Assembly: GCA_002104935.1 (NCBI GenBank)
Contig: MCGT01000004.1
Span: forward strand, 1,176,824 to 1,240,823
Direction: 5' to 3'
Length of the DNA: 64,000 nt
DNA from: Hesseltinella vesiculosa
Taxonomy: Eukaryota > Mucoromycota > Mucoromycetes > Mucorales > Cunninghamellaceae
Shown here: positions 1 to 10,954 of the stretch, one piece after another
How the letters are laid out: the number at the start of each line of letters is the position of its first letter
How positions within the stretch are numbered: the first letter of the stretch is position 1
Position numbers and translations under genes: made by a program
The notes under the pieces: model-generated
Seen by the model: only the letters and a program-made list of their open reading frames with translations
Databases searched by the model: none
Told to the model about the DNA's origin: nothing

Positions 1-648
1 CCTCTGGCGATCTTCTGCTTTTGCAGGTTTGTTTATGGTGCGTCTTTTCTTGCGTTGTAGTTTGATCCGTCACAAGCATCTGAAGAAGAACAAAAGAACT
101 GCCCGGAATGGTTTCGCCATCACCACTCAAAGACACCTGAGCGCTACCTGAAGATCCGCAACCACTTGCTCAAGTGTTGGAGGGAATGTCAGCCCCGGTA
201 TCTTACCAAAACAAGCGCCAGACGAGAACTGCGAAATTGTGGTGACGTCAATGCCATTGCCCGGGTCCATGAGTATTTGGAAGCTGTGGGTGCAATCAAC
301 ATCAATTGCACCAATCCTGCTCGTCCTCCCGTCCGTCATGCTTCCCGACCAGAAAACGATCTCTTGGCTTTGACAGCCGACCAAGCGAATGTGTATGCAG
401 CAGCTGACATGATCCTCGGCTATGATGGGTAATCTTTTGCACATGCATGAGAGCAGAGAACGGCGTGTGACACTGTTTTTTTTCCAAATTAGACCAAGAA
501 AGCGCAAAGTACGAAACGAAAACGGAGAATGGTAACTTTTTGAGCTGCCTACCCTCACCTGACATCTCACCCAATCTTCTAGGGTGGATCCAAAAGATCT
601 CGAAGGCCGGGTCATCGAGCATGGGGTGCCCAAGAGTGAAGGTCCGAC

Positions 649-680
<32 letters not shown>

Positions 681-1773
681 TCGCATGATGTATTCATCTT
701 TCTGTATTTTATTTATTCAGTGACGGGTAGACCAAAACGAATTCGACGACCACAGCACCATTTTTATGGTGGCGACGACTTTGGCCGTGGCAATGACCCC
801 TTCCGATTGATCCCTGTCGAGTACTACGATGACCAGCAACCAGCCCCTTTTGAAGTGGAAATCTCCAGCCATTGTTTGCTGGTCATGGACTTCCATGCCC
901 ACCTGGCACATACCGAAATCATCGGGTTACTCGGCGGCGTCTTTGTCACCAGCCAGGCCGATGCCGGTGGCCCCTCTCACAATCGACTGGTTGTGCAAGC
1001 CGTCTTTCCCTGCAAAAGCACTAGCACTGGCATCCAATGCGAAATGGACCCAGCCTCGGAAATGGAAGCGCGGGACGTGTTTGCAGCCAAGGGCTTGTCG
1101 GTTGTTGGCTGGTATCATTCCCATCCTACATTTGAACCTCAGCCAAGTGTGCGAGATATCGAGAACCAAACTTCCTACCAGGTAATGCAGCCCGCTCATG
1201 GACAACGCTGACCCTTTGCAGTCATTGTTTCGCAGGACGGACACTGGCGACGAGCCTTTTATTGGGGTGATTGTGACCCCATACGATGCCTCGGTTGGTA
1301 GCAACCATTCACAAATCCGCTACCTTCACATCAGCAAGGAATGGAATAATGACGGCTCCTTTCGTAAGTCCGACAGGCTCTTAAAACGTCGACTGACGCT
1401 TCTTACCTGTAGGCATGCCTTATTCCTGCCGCCGAACAATCATTCAAGAACATCAGATGACCCCCACTATTCTGGACCAAATGAAGGACATGGTGGATGA
1501 ATACAAGGATTATGAGCAGTAATGCAGGCTTCCTTCAATCATAACGAGTCTCATTTCTTTTTTTTCCATAGCAAAATGGACCTCCTCTCTGATTTTGGTG
1601 ATCAAACGCGGTTGGACAAGTTGTTAGATTCGTTAAAAAGCAATTTATTTACTGGCAACCAAGATGCCGAGGATTTTATTGCGTCTGTTCGCTATTTGTT
1701 AATGGGCAAGTTTGTAGACCAACCTGAAAAGTCCATAGACACCCACCAAGATTCCCTCGTCGAAGAAGCATAA
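1..1773 (+). CDS. SWIRM + JAMM/MPN domain protein, MYSM1-like histone H2A deubiquitinase (5' partial)
   Basis: Readable exons are 1-26 (uncertain), 61-428, 583-641, 721-1181, 1222-1363, 1413-1518 and 1572-1773; from 61 onward they sum to 446 codons including the stop. The second exon encodes a SWIRM domain (segment RYLKIRNHLLKCW followed by GDVNAIARVHEYLEAVGAIN), a fold that binds DNA or histone tails. Exon 721-1181 carries an MPN domain with the zinc-metalloprotease JAMM signature: a Glu in EIIGLLGG and then HSHPTFEPQPSVRD. The SWIRM-before-JAMM order is that of MYSM1, which removes ubiquitin from histone H2A in metazoans; that role here is inference. All metal ligands are present, so activity is plausible. 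The start codon lies left of the window, where a SANT domain would be expected in a full MYSM1. The six introns are 34-79 nt. Confidence 0.85.
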
Positions 1774-1936
1774 AGAAAATTTCATCTTGTACATAAACCA
1801 ATGACCAGCATTTCATTTTAAAAAATCACGTTGTGTGTCTAATTTTGGCGATGACTCGTGTCTTGTGATCACAGAGCATCTCTTTTTTATTTTTCCTCCT
1901 TGTTTTTTTTTTGTTCTTTTTCTTTCTTCAACCAAA

Positions 1937-2529
1937 ATGTCTTTATCAACCTGTATGTGATGCTGCTGCCTACCTCTCGTTGCTTATACTCTATTTTTTG
2001 TCGTTTTTCCCTAGCTCCTGATGCTGCGAAGCTTGACAACGGTCTCAGTGAAGACCTCATCAATCGTAATGAAGACTCGGTTTTGATTGGGAAGCTAAAC
2101 TGAGGTTTTTTTTTAGACAACGCTTTAAACAAAAGAGAAGTGGAAGACGTTCTTCGACACAAGATTGACCAACGACCCACACGGAGCCAATTGATTGAAC
2201 AAAATATTCTCAAGGGTAGGCTACACAAAAAAACTTTCCAGCAACCTTTTTTTTTTTTTTTTTTTTTTACCTGACATCGGCTTTGCCTCTTTTCTGCTTC
2301 GATCTGGTGGTTTTTTTTAGACGTGGGTGTTGCCCCAGCTTTGCAGCGATCACAGCTGGCCCTCGAACGTCATCAACTGGAAGATGCGTTAGGGCATAAA
2401 TTGGCTGAGCGTCCCGAGGCATCTCAGCTTGTGGAACGAGGTATCCTGTCAGGTAAGAAGAGACTAAGTCAAAAAGTTTAAAAAAGTGACTCATCGTATT
2501 AAACAGAAACGGACGCACCAGTGGAGTAA
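1937..2529 (+). CDS. Small RPEL-repeat protein, putative G-actin binder
   Basis: Five exons (1937-1952, 2015-2065, 2117-2215, 2321-2452, 2507-2529) splice to 106 aa in frame. Two tandem RPEL motifs are visible: a first with core KIDQRPTRSQLIEQNIL and a second with core KLAERPEASQLVERGIL. In animals RPEL motifs (MRTF, PHACTR families) bind monomeric actin through the Arg-Pro and the helix after it; short fungal RPEL proteins exist but are poorly studied. No other domain is present, and the protein is little more than the two repeats with a short Asp/Ser-rich N-terminus. It lies 163 bp downstream of the MYSM1-like gene on the same strand. Because no exon is longer than 132 nt the gene is easy to miss. 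Actin binding is inference from the motif. Confidence 0.75.
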
Positions 2530-2787
2530 TATTACTTGTTGCAGTGAGAAAAATAAAAAAAAATTGACATGGAGGAATCCTTTTCTATCAATGGATTGAT
2601 TGGCTAGCTTGCAAACAGCCACAAACTCCGTCAAGTTTCCCACGGAGCGGGCAAGCCCACAATGCGTATTAAGGTTTCTCACGCCGGATCGGGCATTCTC
2701 CTGATAAAAAAAAAGGTGTCAAGCGTTTTTTCTTTTTCTTTCTGTTTCTTAGCTTCGTGCTTTTTCTTTTTTTTATCAATCAATACC

Positions 2788-4702
2788 ATGTTATCAAGAG
2801 CTACATCGATTCTGAAGCGTCAAGCTTTCCAACGTACTCTCTCTGCTGCTGCGCCTAGAGTGCTGGCCGGTGCTGCCCGTCCTTATTCTACAACTTGGAA
2901 CCAATACCGTGACGTTCTGGAACAACTCGGTCTTGAGAAAAATAACAACAAAGGCGTGTTTGACGGTGAATGGAAAGCTGCTGGTGACATCATCCCTTCT
3001 TATAACCCTGTCAACAACGAAGTCATTGCTGAAGTCATCCAAGCAAGTTCATTAAAATCAAACAAAAAAAAAAAAGGCTAACGGTTTCCTGATAGGGTAC
3101 CGTGGGCGAACTAGACGTTGCTTTCGACCGAGTTGCTGAAGCTCAAAAGATCTGGCAAGAGGTAAACCTTAGGCTTGATTTTTTTATTTTGCTGAACCCC
3201 TGATGTTTGATAGCTGCCTGTGCCTCAACGTGGCCAAGTCTTGCTGGCGATGCGAGATGCCTTGGTAAAAAACATCCAACCCTTGGGTAAGCTTGTGTCT
3301 TTGGAAATGGGCAAGATCTTGCCTGAAGGTATTGGTGAAGTGCAAGAATATGTCGATATCTTGGAATATGCTCTTGGTCTCTCCCGTATGCTCAACGGCG
3401 CCATGATTCCCTCTGAACGTCCTGGTCACGTCATGCTGGAAACCTGGAACCCTCTTGGCACTGTCGGTGTCATCAGTGCCTTCAACTTCCCTGGTAAAAG
3501 GATAAAACAAAAAGAGGACCCGTAGACCCTGACTCATCTTTTTTTTCTTCAGTGGCTGTGTATGGCTGGAACAGCGCCATTGCTTTGGTTGCCGGTAACG
3601 GTGTTTTGTGGAAGCCTTCTCCTACCACCCCCTTGGTTGCCATTGCTGTGACCAAGATCCTCGAAAAGACCTTGAGAGAACACAACCTGCCTCCTGCCCT
3701 GTGCTCCCTGGTGACCGGTGGCACTGACGTTGGCCAATCCATGACCAAGGACAAGCGTGCTCACGCCATCTCTTTCACTGGCTCCACCAAGGTCGGCCGT
3801 GCTGTCGGCACTGTGGTCCAAGAACGCTTCGGCAAGTCCATCCTGGAATTGGGTGGCAACAACGCCATCATTGTCACCGACGACTGTGACTTGGATTTGG
3901 CTGCCCGTGCCATTCTGTTTGCCGCCGTCGGTACCGCCGGTCAGCGCTGCACAACCACTCGTCGTTTGATCGTCCACGAATCCGTCTACGACACCCTGAT
4001 GGAACGTCTTGTCAAGGCCTACGACCAAGTCAAGGTCGGTGATCCTCTGGAAGAAGGTATCTTGTGCGGTCCTCTCCACACCAAGGAAGCCGTCAACATC
4101 TACGAACAAACTCTTGCCTCCGTCAAAAACCAAGGTGGCCAAGTTCTTTACGGTGGCAAGGTCTTGAAGGAAGGCAAATTGGCCAATGGTAACTTTGTTG
4201 CTCCCACTCTCACCCGTGTCACCCCCGACATGGACGTTGTCAAGAACGAAGCCTTTGTTCCCATTTTGCACACCATGACTTACAAGGTAACCATGAAAGG
4301 AGTGGTGCAGAAAACAAATCTCATCTTATTTTTCATGTCAGACTCTGGATGAAGCCATTGCTATCAACAACGGTGTCGCCCAAGGTTTGTCAAGCTCCAT
4401 CTTCACCACCAACCCCAGCACTATTTTCAAGTGGATCGGCTCTTCCGGTGCTGATTCTGGTATCATCAACGTCAATATTCCTACCAACGGTGCCGAAATC
4501 GGTGGTGCCTTTGGTGGTGAAAAGGAAACCGGCGGTGGCCGTGAAAGTGGCAGTGACAGCTGGAAGCAATACTGCCGCCGTGGCACTTGGTAAGGGGAAA
4601 CCCGTTGGCTGCATAAATCCCACAACTCATTTTTTTTTTCCTTTTAGCACGATCAACTACTCTGGAGCTCTTCCATTGGCCCAAGGTATCAACTTTGGTT
4701 AG
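2788..4702 (+). CDS. ALDH7A1: Aldehyde dehydrogenase family 7 (antiquitin, alpha-aminoadipic semialdehyde dehydrogenase)
   Basis: Six exons (2788-3042, 3096-3161, 3214-3493, 3553-4286, 4342-4589, 4648-4702) give 545 aa, a little over 500 after the leader. The first 35 or so residues are rich in Arg, Ser and Ala without acids, typical of a mitochondrial presequence. The general-base Glu is in ILELGGNNA and the catalytic Cys in [12 protein letters not shown]. Wording such as [11 protein letters not shown] and [18 protein letters not shown] near the C-terminus is diagnostic of the ALDH7 group. These enzymes oxidise alpha-aminoadipic semialdehyde in lysine degradation and also betaine and lipid aldehydes; the exact substrate here is inferred. 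Intron 1 uses a GC donor (GCAAGT at 3043), required to keep the frame. The 3' region is followed closely by a convergent small gene. Confidence 0.92.
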
Positions 4703-4788
4703 ATTTTTTTTTCTCGACAATGATAATAATAATAATAAAAAAAAAAGGATGCGTTTATTTGAAAATGAGATACCACCAACATGGAGGA

Positions 4789-5022
4789 CTACATGATGAA
4801 GCATCGGTTATTCTCTATTGGTTGACCTTTGTCGGCCAGTGTTCTTGGGTTGGCCATCGTTGGGGCTGATTGCACAAGGGGTGGTTTAGGAGGGCCGCCG
4901 CCAGGAGGAGGACCGCCGGGAGGAGGACCGTCGCCGCCTTCTTCTTCTTCGCCGCTGTTACAAACATAGCCATTGTAGATGGTGATACCTCCAGGATGAT
5001 GGTGACAAGGTTTTTCGCCCAT
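4789..5022 (-). CDS. Small proline/glycine-rich protein ending in a CaaX prenylation box
   Basis: A 77-aa frame begins MGEKPCHHHPGG, has an acidic stretch (GEEEEGGDG), then a Pro/Gly run, and ends in Cys-Phe-Ile-Met. The last four residues match a CaaX box, with Met favouring farnesylation, so membrane attachment is predicted. Upstream on the same strand (5167 down to about 5105) is another cysteine-rich frame starting MPKMVFVESLLCQ. It could be a first exon, but with the splice sites I see (donor GTAGGC or GTATAA, acceptor near 5036) the phases do not match, so I annotate only the downstream frame. A base miscounted in the 11-T tract at 5087-5097 might explain this. I do not recognise the family. 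Confidence 0.5.
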   Translation of the reverse strand: MGEKPCHHHPGGITIYNGYVCNSGEEEEGGDGPPPGGPPPGGGPPKPPLVQSAPTMANPRTLADKGQPIENNRCFIM

Positions 5023-5302
5023 GATGACAACAGTCCTTTTTTTGTTTTAAAAAATAAAAAGAACTGGAAATCATTGAATTTATACCTTTTTTTTTTTCGC
5101 CTACAATGGTGACACAACATCGCTGGGCTTGACAAAGGAGTGATTCAACAAATACCATTTTGGGCATATTCAAAACAGCCCTTCTCGAACTTTTTTTTTT
5201 TTTTGGAGCTGCGGACCTCTTGCAAAACATTGCACAAAAACAGGGGGTTTCCCTCTTTCATCACGGTTTATTTATGATTTGAAATGTCGAGAAATAAAAT
5301 AA

Positions 5303-7156
5303 TTAACAGGCTTGGCCAACGTCACCGGAACAATTGTTTCCCATGACACGAAAAACTTCAGGGAGGCGGGCATTGATGTAGGAAGCCGCAGTGGTTTTTG
5401 CAACATCGTCTTTGGGGAACGCCAGGAAAAAAGCCAACGTCATGATAAACATGGCCAACAGCCACGTCCAGCCAAAGGCGAAAGAGGCTTGGTCTTCTCC
5501 AAGATAAGCATAGTTGAGTAAAGCTTTTTCGGCGTCTTGCTTTTTCCGAGGCAAAGGCTGCTGGTGGAAATGCTTGCACACTTGATCCGAGGTCAACTTG
5601 CTGCCAGCCAGGACAATGGGCACGCCTGTGCCGGGATGGGTGGAAGCACCAACGAAAAAAAGATTGTCGAATCGGCCAGTGGAATCCTTGGTGGAGGGCC
5701 GCAGCCAAAGCACCTGCAGGATGTCATGCGACAAGCCCAAGATCGATCCACGCCAGAGGTTGAATTTCTGTTGCCAAACGCCAGGATGGTTGACGATTTC
5801 ATTTTGGATCAACGCACCAAAATCAGTCATGCCGAGACGCCGTTCCAGAACTTGCAACACCATCGCCCTAGCACGTGCCACCATTTTGTCATAGAAGCCC
5901 TCCGACCATTTCCCTTCAACATGCTGCATGTGACCAATGGGGACAAGCACGATCACAGCATCCTTGTCGCCAGGCGCGGCTGACGGATCGATGCGAGACG
6001 GCACGTTGACATAAAACGAAGCTTCCGAGGGCAGGTTGAGGTCCTGGAAAATCTCGTCAAAGCTTTCCCGGTAGTTCTCGGCCAAAAAGATATTGTGCAC
6101 ATCCAACTGGTCAATCTTGCGCGACATGGACCAGTAAAACGAGATGGAGGAAGACGTCAGCTTTTTGCTCCCAAGCGTTCGCGTCGTCCAGTGGCAAGGA
6201 GGCAAAAGGTGGTGGTAGGCGTACACCAGATCGGCATTGCAAACCACTGCATCGGCTTCCAAAACACGGCCATCCTTCAGCGTCACGCCCGTCACTTGAC
6301 GGCCTTCTGTGTTGATTTTGCTGACCGGCGATTCATACAAGAACTTGGCTCCAAACTTGTCACGAGCAATGGCTTCCAGCTTCTGTACCACCATGTTAAA
6401 ACCTCCACGAGGATACCAAATCCCTTCGGCAAATTCAGAGTATTGGAGAAGGCTGTAAACAGCCGGAGCATCATAAGGTGACATACTAAGGAGAGAAGGT
6501 GGTCAGTGTCCCCTGGATTTTCTCTGCCCCCCCTTTTTTTTTAAACTTCTCTTTGTTTTCCAGTCTTACCCCATGTACATGGTCTGGAACGTGAATGCCA
6601 TGCGCATTTTCTTGGTCTTGAAGTAGCGGGAGGCACGCGCGTACACATTGTCCAGCAGATGCAAACGGAAGATTTCCGGAGCGTACTTGAGCTTGATCAT
6701 GTCCCAGACTGATTCAAAGTTTCGCTTGATGGCCAATAGCGTCCCTTGTTGATAGTGCACATGGCTTTCCGACATGAAGGACAAAAAATTGGCAAACCCT
6801 TGATCTCCTTCCACACGATCCATCTCATCTTTCATTTTCGTCAAGTCGGACGTCAAGTGGATTTTATCGCCATCGTCAAAATGCACCTTGTAGTTATTGC
6901 CGCACCGAAGCAGGTCCAAGTGGTCTTGCACGTTCTCATCCAGATCCGCAAAACAGTCTTCAAAGAGCTTGGGCATCAGGTAAAGAGAAGGGCCTTGATC
7001 AAAACGAAACCCATCATGGTGGATCAATGAGCAGCGCCCGCCGTTGATGTCGTTTTTTTCCACAACAGTCACCTTGAATCCTTGACGAGCCAATCGAGCA
7101 GCTGTGGCCACGCCGCCAGCGCCAGCACCAATCACAATAACATGTTTTTGCGCCAT
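5303..7156 (-). CDS. carB: Phytoene desaturase
   Basis: Two exons (7156-6570 and 6485-5303, with an 84-nt intron) give 589 aa, matching the 580-residue size of Mucor and Blakeslea CarB. The N-terminus has the FAD-binding Rossmann motif VIVIGAGAGGVATAARLA, and the C-terminal part keeps the family block GASTHPGTGVPIVLAGSK. A hydrophobic helix near residue 545 (WTWLLAMFIMTLAFFLAF) suggests membrane anchoring. The enzyme introduces the successive double bonds that convert phytoene to lycopene. It is transcribed away from carRP with 628 bp between start codons, the arrangement known in Mucorales where both genes are light-induced. No frame problem is seen. Confidence 0.97.
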
Positions 7157-7784
7157 GAATAATTAAAAGAAAGAGGTTGAAGTCAATGAAAGAAAGAAGA
7201 GAGAAAGGAAAAAAAAAACACGTATTTATGCTCCGCGATTATTTTTTTCAAGCGTGGCCAAATGTGCATGAAGACGTTAGCACAAAAAGGATTTAGTTTT
7301 TGATTGCCTCCTTTGGAGACTAAAAAAAAAAAAGAGAGAGTGCGTGGATGTCTTTAACCGAATTAAGAAAACTGCCGTAGAAAGAGGGAACTTTAATAGA
7401 TGATAAAGTCGCTCTTTGCAAAGGGAGACTTGGAGATGTCGTTCACTTGCATGAAAAAGCGATCTGCCAGCCAGTGAATGCTTGCGGCAGAGAGGAGGCA
7501 CTTGCTCCAAAAAAGGAAAGGGCTCCTTTTTTTTTTTTTTTTGGCACGGCCGTTGTTTTTCCCCTTGAATAAAACAAAGAGATTTTGCATAGTATCACCA
7601 TGATGGCACGGTTTGTCGATTTTTTTTTAATGAGACATATCATCCGTGGTCTTTAAGTTTTACTTATCACTCGCAGACTCCTTTTCTTCCAGTCTATAAA
7701 AGCCCGGTGCCTCTTTTTTCTTTTTTTTTCTCTCCCGCATCCTACACACTTTTCTTCAACACGCTCTTTTGACTCGCATTCACC
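7157..7784. promoter_or_regulatory. Bidirectional carB-carRP promoter region
   Basis: This 628-bp gap separates the start codons of the two divergent carotenoid genes and contains no convincing coding sequence. It is rich in poly-T and poly-A tracts. A TATA box stands on the carRP side (7695) and a TATA-like CATAAATAC on the minus strand at about 7220-7230 on the carB side, followed in each case by a pyrimidine-rich leader. In Mucor and Phycomyces the equivalent segment is shared and light-responsive; that this one is too is inference. I could not pick out a specific light element with confidence. Confidence 0.7.
7695..7700 (+). promoter_or_regulatory. carRP TATA box
   Basis: TATAAA in the context AGTCTATAAAAGCCCGG lies 85 bp upstream of the carRP ATG. 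It is followed by a T/C-rich stretch and a CACACTTTT initiator-like region, a typical spacing for a fungal core promoter. Confidence 0.65.
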
Positions 7785-9770
7785 ATGCTCACATATATGG
7801 AAGTTCACCTGTATTACACATTGCCGGTGCTGTTTCTGTTGCTTCTATTGCTTCGTCCCTTTCATTCGGCGCAAGACTCTGTCAAGTATCTGTTCCTTTG
7901 TACCATGGCCCTGTCGACAGCAACACCCTGGGATAACTATATTGTTTATCACCGTGCATGGTCTTATTGCTCAAATTGTGTGGTTGCTGTGATTGGTTAT
8001 GTGCCGCTGGAAGAATATATGTTTTTTGCCATCATGACCATGATGACTGTGGCATTCACCAACCTTGTCATGCGTTGGCACCTGGCCGCCTTTTTTCTCA
8101 AATCATCTGATCCATTCCAAACAAAGTGTGTCCGCTATATTCCTATTGTTGGGTTTCTTTCCATTGGCATGAAAGCTTTTGTAAGACCATCACAGAAAGA
8201 AACTGGCCAACGCTGATTTTTTTTTTTTTTTTGGAAAAAGCTGCTTGCGATTCCCAACACGCCTCTGTTTTATGGAGCCTGCATTCTGTGGTACGTGTGT
8301 CCTGTGTTGGCCTTGTTATGGTATGGGGCTGGTCCTTATATCTGTCGGCGATGGAAAGGTGTACTGACTTCGATCCTGGTGCCTACATTTTACCTCTGTT
8401 GGGTTGACCAGGTGGCTATTGGCGCTGGCACCTGGCACATCTCTGAACGCACATCGTCCAAGATCATGATTGTCCCTCACTTGCCACTGGAAGAGTTCAT
8501 GTTTTTTTTCTTGATCAACGTCGTCCTGGTGTTTGCTACGTGTGCGCTGGATCGGGCTTATGCTGTGCTGAGCCTGTACTCGTCCACCAATTCAAGCACG
8601 CAACATATGACCCACCGTCTGAACATGACCACGATGACCTATCTGTTCAAAGCCTTTTGTGTGGCCGACGAAGACCTGGACCCGCTGCCTCTGGATGACT
8701 TGAATGACACCTGGACGATACTCAAGCAAGGGTCTGCCTCGTTTTATACCGCCTCGGCCGTCTTTCCGTCGGAGCAACGCCAGGACCTGGGCATTCTGTA
8801 TGGCTTCTGCCGAGCCACCGACGACCTGGCCGATGATGAAGCGGTGCCTACAGACCAAAGAAAACGAAAGCTGGATCTCGTGCGCTCGTTTGTGGTCGAC
8901 ATGTTTAACTCCAAGACAAACACTGCAGCCGACATTGATTGGGCACCCTTCCAAGATGATCTGCCAAAAGACTGCCTGGCCTCGATGCGGTGTTTTGTTC
9001 GACTCCGTCACGTGCTGGACATTGGCGCCATCATGGAATTGCTCGATGGCTATGAATGGGACTTGGCTCAAAAACCCATCACCGACGAAGCCGACCTCAA
9101 GCATTATGCTGCCTGTGTTGCCAGCAGCGTTGGTGAAATGTGCACACGAATTCTTCTGAAACACCACCCAGTCTATGGCGGTGCCAGCTTTGTGCCTTCC
9201 CCTGTCGCCTCGTCTGTTTCCTGGATCATTGCTCGCGCCCGGGATATGGGTCTCATTCTCCAGTACACCAACATTGCTCGTGACATTGTCATTGATAGCC
9301 AAACCCTCGGCCGCTGCTACCTCCCTTTGACCTGGCTCTCTCCGGATGAATGCGATCTTTTTTTTTCAAGACGGGCCCGCCGCCTAGGCGACGACAGACT
9401 CCGATCCCTTGCTGTCAACCTGCTGGACATGGCCGACCAACTGCAGCCCGGTGCCCAACGTGCCATTGAAAAGCTTCCCATGGGCTGTCAAGGAGGTGTG
9501 CGAGCTGCGTGTGGCGTCTATTGTGGCATTGGCCAAGCACTCAAATCTGCCGAAGGTTACCCCACCCGCGCACATGTCAGCAAGTTACATCGTGCTTGGC
9601 TCGCTTTGGCCCATGTCTATGCCCTTCCCTCCTGGACAATGTCCCATCGATCCTTCAAGGCTACCTTGACCTCTCTCTACAATAGTCTACCCTCTATCTT
9701 CCTATCTTCGTCTCCAGCCTCATCCTCCTATCAACGCAAAGGCAAAGTACGAGCCTTTTATATTGAATAA
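7785..9770 (+). CDS. carRP: Bifunctional lycopene cyclase / phytoene synthase
   Basis: Two exons (7785-8180, 8241-9770) encode 641 aa, slightly longer than the roughly 600-residue CarRP of other Mucorales. The first 240 residues are hydrophobic and form the fungal lycopene cyclase (R) domain, with the duplicated motif PLEEYMFF near residue 75 and PLEEFMFF further on. From about residue 275 comes the phytoene synthase (P) domain with its two aspartate-rich prenyl-binding motifs, [10 protein letters not shown] and NIARDIVID. The P domain joins two geranylgeranyl diphosphates to phytoene and the R domain cyclises lycopene to beta-carotene; the two are cleaved or act in one protein depending on species. 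Divergent from carB, its pathway partner. The tail after the P domain is longer and Ser-rich. Confidence 0.97.
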
Positions 9771-9951
9771 TTTTCTCCAATACACATTTTCTTTTTTTTT
9801 CTTTCCTTTTCACTTTGTCATACAGTAAAAGACGACTACCGCTATTTCATGTCAGAATGGCTTGGCCTGTCATCCTGTACCCGCCAACGAACCTATACCT
9901 GGCATTGTGGATGAAAAAAGTCCGGCACAAAAGAATATACACTCTTTCTGG

Positions 9952-10236
9952 AAAGTAAATTCGCCCAAGGACATCCAATAAAAAGAGAAAGCGAGGAGAT
10001 GGCGTTGGGCATATGAGCAAAGGAACAGTTACGGGACACTACGTGAGTTTTCTAAAAGCCACAATGGATGAACCCGCACATGAAAGGTCATTACCTCGTG
10101 ATGGATAATGCTCCAATCCATACATCAAAGGACATAGCCAAATACATAGAATCTCGGGGCTACCGCTGCGCCTACTTGCCTTCCTATTCTCCTGCTCAAG
10201 AGAATTTTTGTTCTCGCCCTTGGGCGAATTTACTTT
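9952..10236. repeat. 19-bp exact inverted repeat around a transposase remnant
   Basis: AAAGTAAATTCGCCCAAGG at 9952-9970 recurs as its reverse complement at 10218-10236. The right copy overlaps the end of the transposase-like frame and abuts the start of MHF1. The two copies enclose about 250 bp. They could be remnants of terminal repeats or a small inverted duplication. Confidence 0.6.
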
Positions 10237-10248
10237 TCTTTTTTTTTT
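10018..10248 (+). pseudogene. Fragment of a DDE (IS630/Tc1-mariner type) transposase
   Basis: The frame around 10068-10210 reads HYLVMDNAPIHTSKDIAKYI and then LPSYSPAQEN. This is the DDE_3 superfamily signature in which DNAPIH holds the second catalytic Asp and LPSYSP precedes the third acidic residue, which here is degraded. Upstream, KGTVTGHYVSFLKATMDE belongs to the same domain but in a different frame, so there is an indel near 10060. The N-terminal half with the first Asp and the DNA-binding domain is missing. It is a dead relic lying directly in front of MHF1. Confidence 0.75.
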
Positions 10249-10276
10249 TTTTTCCTCGCAACTTCTCGTGGACGCC

Positions 10277-10916
10277 ATGGCACAAAGAGTAAAATCTTTC
10301 ACTGTTGCTGTTGCATACATTTAACAGTTTTTTTAACTAGCAAGAGCTTCGAACAGCCGTTTTACATGCCATCCATGATATCCTCAAGGAATCAGGTAGC
10401 GTGTTTTTTTTTTCTTTTGCAGGCTCTGATGATCTTTGTAGACATTGGCTTGCTGGAGGTTGATCCTAACTTTGTTATAGCTCTCTGCGATCTTGTCTAT
10501 TCACAAATCGGTACATTGAATCGAAAATGACAACAAAGATGACCCACGATATTAACCCTTTACAGAAACCCTGGGCTCGGATGCGGAAGCTTTTGCCACG
10601 CAAGTAAAATGGTAACCAACCACGCTCGATCTAATTTTGTCTTGGGGGATTGGGAAAGTAGACATGCGCGTAGGTCCACGATTAACCCGGACGATATACT
10701 GGCAAGTATAAATGACCGCCATTGGCATGCCATCTCATTCTCCTTTTTTTCCATTCGACGATCCGTAGCTCTGTGCAAGAAGAAACGACGACCTGGTAAA
10801 GATTTGATAAAAAAAAAAAAAAGACTCTTCTGAACCTCTTTTCGTTGTAGCATCGAATCTTGGAGGATTACATAAGCAATCAGGTTACCACCAGCAAGAA
10901 AAAACGCACAGCTTGA
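10277..10916 (+). CDS. MHF1: MHF1 / CENP-S histone-fold protein
   Basis: Seven short exons (10277-10288, 10341-10395, 10442-10510, 10566-10599, 10659-10701, 10769-10795, 10851-10916) splice to 101 aa. The product starts MAQRQELRTAVLHAIHDIL, contains HARRSTINPDDILLCARRN and ends in a basic tail. It aligns with human CENP-S (AVHYTVG, HAKRTTIN, LLARRSN). MHF1 forms a histone-fold tetramer with MHF2/CENP-X, binds branched DNA, activates FANCM helicases and joins the CENP-T complex at centromeres. Introns 4 and 5 start with GC (GCAAGT at 10600 and 10702); without them the conserved helix is broken. An alternative GT donor for intron 4 would add two or three residues. No exon exceeds 69 nt, so ORF-based gene finding misses it. 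Confidence 0.85.
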
Positions 10917-10954
10917 CGAAACCATTAAAAACCGGTTCTTTTATTGCTTCCTTG

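Noticed and set aside
7277..7643. Overlapping frames in the carB-carRP gap
   Set aside because: Lys/Phe/Ser-rich readings of A and T tracts with no splice logic or motifs; this is the shared promoter.
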